This document shows, in pieces, positions 58,533 through 64,000 of a stretch of DNA of 64,000 nucleotides. Every line of letters starts with the position of its first letter. Position 1 is the stretch's first letter. The position numbers were made by a program, and so were the translations under genes. The notes below the pieces were generated by a model that was given only the letters and a program-made list of their open reading frames with translations, was not told the origin of the DNA and made no database searches. Source of the DNA: Betaproteobacteria bacterium GR16-43 (lineage in GTDB: Bacteria; Pseudomonadota; Gammaproteobacteria; Burkholderiales; Usitatibacteraceae); the NCBI GenBank assembly GCA_001953215.1, contig CP019169.1, forward strand, positions 3,100,001 to 3,164,000, read 5' to 3'.

Positions 58533-58571
58533 CCCCCGGGGGAGCCCTTTTTCGGCAAGCCTTGCCGAAAA
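58533..58571. promoter_or_regulatory. Two palindromes in the gltL downstream gap
   Basis: CCCCCGGGGG (58533-58542) is followed by TTTTCGGCAAG-c-CTTGCCGAAAA (58549-58571), an 11-bp perfect dyad. They lie in the 110-bp gap between the gltL stop and the upstream end of the hypothetical gene at 58484. T-runs stand on the 5' side of the dyad on both strands, so it is not a standard terminator by sequence; it could end the glt transcript by another route or bind a protein. Confidence 0.4.
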
Positions 58572-58594
58572 GCGCCGGAAATGCCTCGGAAGGG

Positions 58595-59329
58595 TCAGTG
58601 ATGCAGGATTTTGGAGAGGAATTGCTGGGCCCGCTCGGAGCGTGGTTGGCCGAAGAATTCGGCCTTGGTGCAGTCCTCCACGATGGTGCCCCGGTCCATG
58701 AAGATGATCCGGTGGGCCACGGTCTTGGCGAAACCCATCTCGTGGGTGACGCACATCATGGTCATGCCCTCCTTGGCGAGCTCGACCATCACGTCCAGCA
58801 CCTCGTTGATCATTTCCGGGTCGAGGGCCGAGGTGGGCTCGTCGAAGAGCATCGCGATCGGGTCCATCGAAAGCGCCCGCGCGATGGCAACCCGCTGCTG
58901 CTGGCCGCCCGAGAGCTGGCCCGGGTACTTGTCCTTCTGCGCGATGAGGCCCACCCGGTCGAGGTATTTCAGGCCGTGCTCGATCGCCTGTTCCTTCGGG
59001 CGGCCCAGCACCTTCATCTGCCCGATGGTGAGGTTGTCCACGATGCGCATGTGGGGGAAGAGCTCGAAGTTCTGGAACACCATTCCGATGCGCGAGCGCA
59101 GCTTGGGCAGGTTGGTCTTCGGGTCGTGGACCTTCACGTCCTCGACGGTGATCTCGCCCTTCTGGAACGGCTCCAGGGCGTTCACGACCTTGATCAGCGT
59201 GGACTTGCCCGAGCCCGAGGGGCCGCAGACCACGACGACTTCCCCCTTCTCGACCTTGGTCGTGCAGTCGGTGAGCACCTGGAATTGCCCGTACCACTTG
59301 CTCACGTTCTTGATGTCGATCATCGGCAT
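58595..59329 (-). CDS. gltL: Glutamate/aspartate ABC importer ATPase
   Basis: 244 residues. Walker A 'GPSGSGKST', signature 'LSGGQQQR', Walker B 'MLFDEPTSALDPE' and switch His 'CVTHEMGFA' are all intact. Length and order after two permease genes match polar amino-acid importers of the GltL/GlnQ type. Drives uptake of acidic amino acids. Confidence 0.93.
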   Translation of the reverse strand: MPMIDIKNVSKWYGQFQVLTDCTTKVEKGEVVVVCGPSGSGKSTLIKVVNALEPFQKGEITVEDVKVHDPKTNLPKLRSRIGMVFQNFELFPHMRIVDNLTIGQMKVLGRPKEQAIEHGLKYLDRVGLIAQKDKYPGQLSGGQQQRVAIARALSMDPIAMLFDEPTSALDPEMINEVLDVMVELAKEGMTMMCVTHEMGFAKTVAHRIIFMDRGTIVEDCTKAEFFGQPRSERAQQFLSKILHH

Positions 59330-59339
59330 GCGATTGGTC

Positions 59340-60020
59340 CTATCGAACGATGGCGTATTTCGCCTGGAGCTTCTTCACGGCCCACGAGGCCCCGAAGCAG
59401 ATGATGAAGAACACGAACGCCACGAAAATGTAGAGCTCGACGATGCGCCCCGAGAGTTGCCCGGCCTTGCTCGCGGCGCCGAGGAAATCCTTCAGGCCCA
59501 CGACGTACACGAGCGAGGTGTCCTGGAACAGGATGATCGCCTGCGTGAGCATGATCGGGATCATGTTGCGGAAGGCCTGCGGCAGCACCACGGTTCCCAT
59601 CGCCTGCCAGTAGTTCATGCCCAGCGCGTACGCGGCCCAGGGCTGCCCGCGCGGGATCGACTGGATGCCGGCGCGGATGATCTCGGAGTAGTACGCCGAC
59701 TCCACCATGATGAAGGCGACGATGGCGGAGGTGAACGGTCCCACGGCCTCGCCCTGCTGGCCCGTGAGCTTGCCCACGAGGACCGGCGTGAGGAAGTAGA
59801 ACCAGAAGATGGCCATGATGAACGGGATCGAGCGGATCAGGTTCACGAAGCCGGCGGCGGGGTAGGAGAGCACCTTCCACGACGACAGGCGCGCCATGGC
59901 GAGCAGCGTGCCGAAGAAGATGCCGCCGGCGAGCGCGATCGCGAAGAGCTTCAGCGACAGCAGCATCCCGCCCGCCAGCACCTCGCGGTTTTTCCAGATG
60001 ACGTTCCAGTCGAAATCCAT
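59340..60020 (-). CDS. gltK: Glutamate/aspartate ABC importer permease
   Basis: 226 residues from ATG 60020, sharing one base with the gltJ stop (TGATG). Several transmembrane helices and the coupling loop 'GIQSIPRGQPWAAYALGMNY' with the EAA-like region are typical of HisM/GltK permeases. Forms the inner-membrane channel with GltJ. Confidence 0.9.
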   Translation of the reverse strand: MDFDWNVIWKNREVLAGGMLLSLKLFAIALAGGIFFGTLLAMARLSSWKVLSYPAAGFVNLIRSIPFIMAIFWFYFLTPVLVGKLTGQQGEAVGPFTSAIVAFIMVESAYYSEIIRAGIQSIPRGQPWAAYALGMNYWQAMGTVVLPQAFRNMIPIMLTQAIILFQDTSLVYVVGLKDFLGAASKAGQLSGRIVELYIFVAFVFFIICFGASWAVKKLQAKYAIVR

Positions 60021-60784
60021 CAGTGGCCCGCGGCTTGCGAGATGTACCCGGGAACGGACACGCGCTTCTCGAGCCAGCGCATGAAGAAGATCACGCTGAG
60101 CGTGATGACGATGTAGATCAGCGTGGCCGCCGTGAACGCCTCGAAGGTCTTGAACGTGTACTCCGAGATCTGGCGGCTCTGCGCGGTGAGCTCGATCACG
60201 CCGATGGTGAGCGCGGTCGACGAATTCTTGAAGATCGTGAGGAACTCGCTCGTCATCGGCGGGATGATGATGCGGAAGGCCATCGGCACCAGCACGAAGC
60301 GGTAGACCTGCGCGAGCGTGAAGCCCATCGCGAGGCCGGCGTTGGTCTGGCCGCGCGGCAGCGACAGGATGCCGGCGCGCACCTGCTCGGCCACGCGCGA
60401 GGCGGTGTAGAGCCCGAGGCAGAGGACGGCGGCGGTGAACTCCCACATGCTGAACTGCGCGAACGGCAGCTCGACCAGGTTGGGAAGGTCCTGCTTGAGG
60501 TACGTGCCCAGGCGCTCGGGCACCAGCTCCGGCATGACGAAGTACCAGAGGAACATCTGCACCAGCAGCGGGACGTTGCGGAAGACCTCGACGTAGGCCG
60601 TGGCGATCGCGTACGGGACCTTGAGCGGGGTGGTGCGCATCACGCCGAGCACGGAGCCCAGCGAGAACGCGATGATCCACGCGAAGATCGAGACCAGCAG
60701 CGTCCATAGCGTGCCGGACGCGAGCCAGCCCAGGTACGTCATGCCCCCCGAGGGGGCCTGCTCCAGGAAGACTTTCCAGTCCAT
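60020..60784 (-). CDS. gltJ: Glutamate/aspartate ABC importer permease
   Basis: 254 residues from ATG 60784 (MDWKVFLEQ). An earlier in-frame ATG at 60796 lies inside the inverted repeat and adds four residues; neither has a strong ribosome site. About five transmembrane helices and the coupling loop 'GILSLPRGQTNAGLAMGF' fit the family. Separated from gltI by the 60792-60866 inverted repeat. Confidence 0.9.
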   Translation of the reverse strand: MDWKVFLEQAPSGGMTYLGWLASGTLWTLLVSIFAWIIAFSLGSVLGVMRTTPLKVPYAIATAYVEVFRNVPLLVQMFLWYFVMPELVPERLGTYLKQDLPNLVELPFAQFSMWEFTAAVLCLGLYTASRVAEQVRAGILSLPRGQTNAGLAMGFTLAQVYRFVLVPMAFRIIIPPMTSEFLTIFKNSSTALTIGVIELTAQSRQISEYTFKTFEAFTAATLIYIVITLSVIFFMRWLEKRVSVPGYISQAAGH

Positions 60785-60791
60785 GGGAAAT

Positions 60792-60866
60792 GTCATTCCC
60801 GCGCAGGCGGGAATCCAGACAGTGCGGGAGAGGCCTTGTCTGGATTCCCGCCTTCGCGGGAATGAC
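60792..60866. repeat. Inverted repeat GTCATTCCCGC..GCGGGAATGAC between gltI and gltJ
   Basis: Two 29-nt arms (60792-60820 and 60838-60866) are reverse complements with one mismatch and a 17-nt loop. Each arm itself contains an inner ATTCCCGC..GCGGGAAT palindrome. Repeats of this type are scattered through many Neisseria-, Xanthomonas- and Burkholderia-type genomes. Its position after the binding-protein gene suggests partial termination or 3'-end protection, giving more GltI than membrane parts, as is common for ABC importers (inference). Confidence 0.8.
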
Positions 60867-60871
60867 GAGCG

Positions 60872-61777
60872 TCAGTCAGGCAGCGCGTTGGTGCGGCAGA
60901 CAGTTTCCAGGAGCGGGCTCATCGGCACGCCCATCGTCTGGCCCGAGGGCAGCTTGTCCACGAACCACTTCTTGTAGGCCGCCTTGATCGGGCCGTTGCA
61001 CAGGCCCGGCTCGCCGAAGAAGCGAGCCACGGCGCGGCGCACGACCACGCCGAACGCATCGTCGTTGGTGCGGAACATCATCCCGTACGGGTCGTACGAG
61101 AGGTAGTCGCCGACCACTTCGAAGTCCTTCGGGTTCTTCGCGGTGCCGATCAGGCCGTAGAGCAGGATGTCGTCCATCGAGAAGGCGGCCGCGCGGCCCG
61201 ATTCCACCGTGAGGAAGCTCTCGGCGTGGTCCTTGGCGTTCAGGAACTTGATGTTCAGGTTCTCCTTGTCGGAGAGCGCCTTGATGATGCGTTCGTTGGT
61301 CGTGCCCTGCGTCACCACGACCGTCTTGTTCTTGAGGTCCTTGTACGACTTGATCTTCGCCGACTTCTTCACCAGCAGCTTGGTGCCGGTGATGAACGTG
61401 GTCGGGGCGAACGCGACCTGCTTCTGGCGCGTGAGCGTGTTGGTCGTGGAGCCGCACTCGAGGTCGATGGTGCCGTTGGCCATGAGCGGGATGCGCGTCT
61501 GCGACGTGACGGGGTTGTACTTCACCGTGAGCGTCGGCAGGTTCAGTTCCTTCTTCACTTCTTCCACGATCGCGGCGCAGATGTCCATCGAGTAGCCGAT
61601 GGGCTGCTGCTTGTCGTCGAGGAAGGAGAAGGGCACCGAGGTCTCGCGGTGTCCGATGGTGATCGTGCCGGAATCCTTCACTTTCTTCAGGGTGCCGGTC
61701 AGGTCCTGCGCGAGCGCCGGAATGGCGAGCATGGCGCAGATCGCGGCCGCGGCTGCGGCACGGGTTTGGCGAAGCAT
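60872..61777 (-). CDS. gltI: Glutamate/aspartate ABC importer substrate-binding protein
   Basis: 301 residues from ATG 61777 with GAGGAGGG 8 nt upstream (61793-61786). Signal peptide about 1-23 ending 'IPALAQ'. 'SGTITIGHRETSVPFSF' and 'MANGTIDLECGSTTNT' are characteristic of GltI/DEBP glutamate-aspartate binding proteins. Periplasmic. First gene of gltI-J-K-L and divergent from the glutamate dehydrogenase gene, linking uptake with catabolism. Confidence 0.94.
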   Translation of the reverse strand: MLRQTRAAAAAAICAMLAIPALAQDLTGTLKKVKDSGTITIGHRETSVPFSFLDDKQQPIGYSMDICAAIVEEVKKELNLPTLTVKYNPVTSQTRIPLMANGTIDLECGSTTNTLTRQKQVAFAPTTFITGTKLLVKKSAKIKSYKDLKNKTVVVTQGTTNERIIKALSDKENLNIKFLNAKDHAESFLTVESGRAAAFSMDDILLYGLIGTAKNPKDFEVVGDYLSYDPYGMMFRTNDDAFGVVVRRAVARFFGEPGLCNGPIKAAYKKWFVDKLPSGQTMGVPMSPLLETVCRTNALPD

Positions 61778-61920
61778 GGGGGGTTCCCTCCTCTGGTTGA
61801 TAGCGAAGAATACTGCAACTGCCGCCGGTTGTATCGGGGACATCGGGAGGTTTCCGTCATGAAAGAGTGCCCCGGAATGGCGCAGAATGGCGGCCTCGAA
61901 TCCGATCACGCACCCTTCCC

Positions 61921-64000
61921 ATGCATTTCCCCACGCACGAACAGAAGCAGGCCATCCTCGAGCAGGCCCTGAAGCTTTCCGACCAGCGCCTCTCCGGCGC
62001 CGCCGCGAAGGAAGCGCGGGCCTTCATCGCGCACTACTACGACCAGCTCGATGTCGAGGACCTCGCCGACCGGTCCGTGGAGGATCTCTACGGCGCGGCC
62101 ATGGCGCACCTGCAGTTCGCGCGCCGCTTCGATACCGGGATGCCGAAGATCCGCGTGTACAACCCGAGGGCCGAGGAGCACGGCTGGAGCAGCCCGCACA
62201 CCGTGATCGAGATCGTGAACGACGACATGCCGTTCCTGGTCGATTCGGTCGGCATGGAAATCAACCGCCTCGGCCACACGCAATTGCTGCTCGTGCACCC
62301 GTTGTTCGGCACGCGCCGCGACAAGGAGGGCACGATCCAGTCGATCGGGGCCCCGGGGGGCGATGCGAAGGTCGAGTCGCTGATCCACGTCGAAGTGGAA
62401 CGCGAGAACGATCCGGAGCAACTCAAGCGGATCGGCACGCAACTGCTCTCGGTGCTGGCGGACGTGCGGGCTGCCGTCACCGACTGGGCCGCGATGCGCG
62501 AGCGCATGGGCGAGATGGCGAAGTCGCTCGATGCGCCGCCCGCGAACGTCGACCGCGGCGAAGCGAAGGAGATCCAGGCTTTCCTCGCGTGGGCCATCGA
62601 CGGCCACTTCACCTTCCTCGGTTGCCGCGATTACGAACTGGCCACCGTCGAGGGACAGGACCAGTTGAAGATCGTGGCGCGCAGCGGCCTGGGCGTGTTG
62701 CGCGAACCGATGCTGGGCGGCGTCTCGCAGAGCTTCGCGGAACTTCCCCCGCAGATCCGCGCGCTCGCGCGTGAGCCGCGGCCGCTCGTGCTTACGAAGG
62801 CGAACTCGCGCGCGACCGTGCATCGCCCCGGCTACCTCGACTACATCGGCGTCAAGAAATTCGACGCCTCCGGCAAGGTCACGGGCGAGCGGCGCTTCGT
62901 GGGCCTCTACACGTCGTCGGCCTACCACGCGAATCCGACCGAGATTCCGCTGCTGCGCCGCACCGTCGGCACCGTGATGGAACGCGCCGGCTTCGCCAAG
63001 GGCGGCCATGCCTTCAAGAACCTGGTGCAGGTGCTCGGCGACTACCCGCGCGACGAGCTGTTCCAGGTCGGCCCCGAAGCGTTGCTCGACACCGCGCTGG
63101 GGATCCTGCGCCTGGGCGACCGGCGCAAGACCCGCGTGTTCATCCGCCGCGACGTCTTCGGGCGCTTCTACTCGTGCCTGATCTTCCTGCCGCGCGAGAG
63201 CTACAACACCGACGTGCGCGTGAAGATCCAGGAGATCCTGAAGCGCCACCTCGGCGGCACGAGCGCGGAGTTCACGGTGTCGCTCTCGGAAGCGGTGCTG
63301 GCGCGCATCCACATGCTGGTGCGCACGTCCCCGCGCGAGAAACCCGAATACGACGTGCGTGCGATCGAAGCCGAGATCGCGCAGGCCACGCGCCGCTGGG
63401 AGGACGACCTCAAGATCGCGCTCACCGCCTCGCTGGGCGAAGAGGGGGCCGTCGCGGCGCTGCGCACCTACGGCACCGCCTTCCCCGTGGCCTATCGCGA
63501 AGACGTGACGCCGCGAGCCGCGGTGCGCGACGTCGCCGCGATGCAGACGCTCGGGACGGAACGCGAGTTCGCCGTGAGCCTCTACCGCCCCGTCGAGGGC
63601 GATGCCAACACGCTGCGCCTGCGGGTGTTCCGCCTCGGGGCGAACGTGGCGCTCTCCGCGAGCCTGCCCGTGCTGGAAAACATGGGCCTCGAAGTGCTGG
63701 ACGAAGTGAGCTACGAAGTGGAGCGCGCGGGCGGAGAGATCGTCCACCTCCACGACTTCGGCCTGAAGAGCCACCGGCCGATCCCGAACGTGGAAGCGAT
63801 CAAGGCCATCACCGAGGAAGCGATCGCCCGGGTCGCGCGCGGCGAAATCGAGAACGACGGCTTCAACCGCCTCACGCCCGGCGCGGCGCTCGCCCCGGAC
63901 GACGTGGTGATCCTGCGGGCCTACGCGAAGTACCTGAAGCAGGCGGGCTTCACGTTCAGCCAGGCCTACGTCGAGCAGACGCTGGCCACCCACGCGGAGA
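61921..64000 (+). CDS. NAD-specific glutamate dehydrogenase, large type (3' end outside window)
   Basis: 693 codons are visible from ATG 61921 (MHFPTHEQKQ) and the frame is still open at the window end; complete family members have about 1,500-1,600 residues. 'VIEIVNDDMPFLVDSVGME' and 'FTFLGCRDYEL' are typical of the N-terminal ACT-like regulatory part of the Bac_GDH family. It oxidises glutamate to 2-oxoglutarate and ammonia with NAD, usually under allosteric control by amino acids. No clear ribosome site precedes the ATG. The 143-bp gap to gltI probably carries both promoters. Its catalytic domain is not in this window. Confidence 0.93.
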   Translation, partial: MHFPTHEQKQAILEQALKLSDQRLSGAAAKEARAFIAHYYDQLDVEDLADRSVEDLYGAAMAHLQFARRFDTGMPKIRVYNPRAEEHGWSSPHTVIEIVNDDMPFLVDSVGMEINRLGHTQLLLVHPLFGTRRDKEGTIQSIGAPGGDAKVESLIHVEVERENDPEQLKRIGTQLLSVLADVRAAVTDWAAMRERMGEMAKSLDAPPANVDRGEAKEIQAFLAWAIDGHFTFLGCRDYELATVEGQDQLKIVARSGLGVLREPMLGGVSQSFAELPPQIRALAREPRPLVLTKANSRATVHRPGYLDYIGVKKFDASGKVTGERRFVGLYTSSAYHANPTEIPLLRRTVGTVMERAGFAKGGHAFKNLVQVLGDYPRDELFQVGPEALLDTALGILRLGDRRKTRVFIRRDVFGRFYSCLIFLPRESYNTDVRVKIQEILKRHLGGTSAEFTVSLSEAVLARIHMLVRTSPREKPEYDVRAIEAEIAQATRRWEDDLKIALTASLGEEGAVAALRTYGTAFPVAYREDVTPRAAVRDVAAMQTLGTEREFAVSLYRPVEGDANTLRLRVFRLGANVALSASLPVLENMGLEVLDEVSYEVERAGGEIVHLHDFGLKSHRPIPNVEAIKAITEEAIARVARGEIENDGFNRLTPGAALAPDDVVILRAYAKYLKQAGFTFSQAYVEQTLATHAE

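Noticed and set aside
61906-63993. A 695-codon minus-strand frame at the window end
   Set aside because: It is antisense to a strongly conserved NAD-glutamate dehydrogenase that runs off the window.

Overview
The window is about 64 kb of GC-rich DNA from a free-living Gram-negative proteobacterium, most likely a betaproteobacterium. The pointers are a surE-pcm-nlpD run, a tandem glycine riboswitch with a terminator ahead of gcvT-gcvH-gcvP, a gltIJKL importer beside a large NAD-glutamate dehydrogenase, lipoproteins with lipoboxes, and 'GGGGTCAGAC' and 'ATTCCCGC..GCGGGAAT' intergenic repeats. Genus cannot be fixed from the sequence alone.

Layout. (1) 1-10274, plus strand: four co-transcribed secreted proteins, each ending in a cassette of seven FG-GAP-like repeats (probably a complete seven-bladed propeller) joined to different N-terminal parts. 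(2) 10395-14633, plus: a phytanoyl-CoA dioxygenase-like enzyme, two sulfotransferases and a WbsX/GH99-like protein. (3) 14640-14988: a 349-bp element with perfect 26-bp terminal inverted repeats at the point where two operons converge. (4) 32343-14983, minus: a tightly packed operon with a highly reducing type I polyketide synthase, an alpha-oxoamine synthase, a formyltransferase-fold enzyme, a KpsE/KpsM/KpsT-like export system, a glycosyltransferase, a methyltransferase and PAPS synthesis (cysD, cysNC). (5) 32516-33790: tRNA-Pro(GGG) and a beta-helix lipoprotein. (6) 33902-37591: a two-component system and a divergent DUF4397 lipoprotein. (7) 37592-42266: the glycine-riboswitch-controlled glycine cleavage operon. 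(8) 42282-47625: a GNAT, an SDR and two tandem M13 metallopeptidases. (9) 47692-50062: surE-pcm-nlpD. (10) 50065-55424, minus: MoxR, DUF58, transglutaminase and TPR/SEC-C proteins. (11) 55507-58484: small secreted protein, HDAC-family enzyme, DUF167 protein, unknown protein. (12) 58595-64000: glutamate/aspartate ABC importer and a divergent NAD-glutamate dehydrogenase cut by the window end.

The most unusual locus is regions 2-4. A PKS without a thioesterase sits directly upstream of an alpha-oxoamine synthase, so the chain may be released by decarboxylative condensation with an amino acid to give a sphingoid-like amino ketone. The same operon carries ABC-type glycan export genes, a glycosyltransferase and the ATP-sulfurylase/APS-kinase needed for PAPS. 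Two sulfotransferases that would use PAPS lie in the convergent operon. Together this suggests an exported, sulfated, glycosylated polyketide-amine lipid, or a polysaccharide with such an anchor. This product assignment is inference from gene content.

Smaller points of interest are a probable CTG start codon for cysNC, inverted-repeat elements that supply the stop codons of cysNC and of the DUF167 gene, near-leaderless promoters at surE and the dioxygenase gene, and a GTCAGAC-type palindrome inside the first glycine aptamer.
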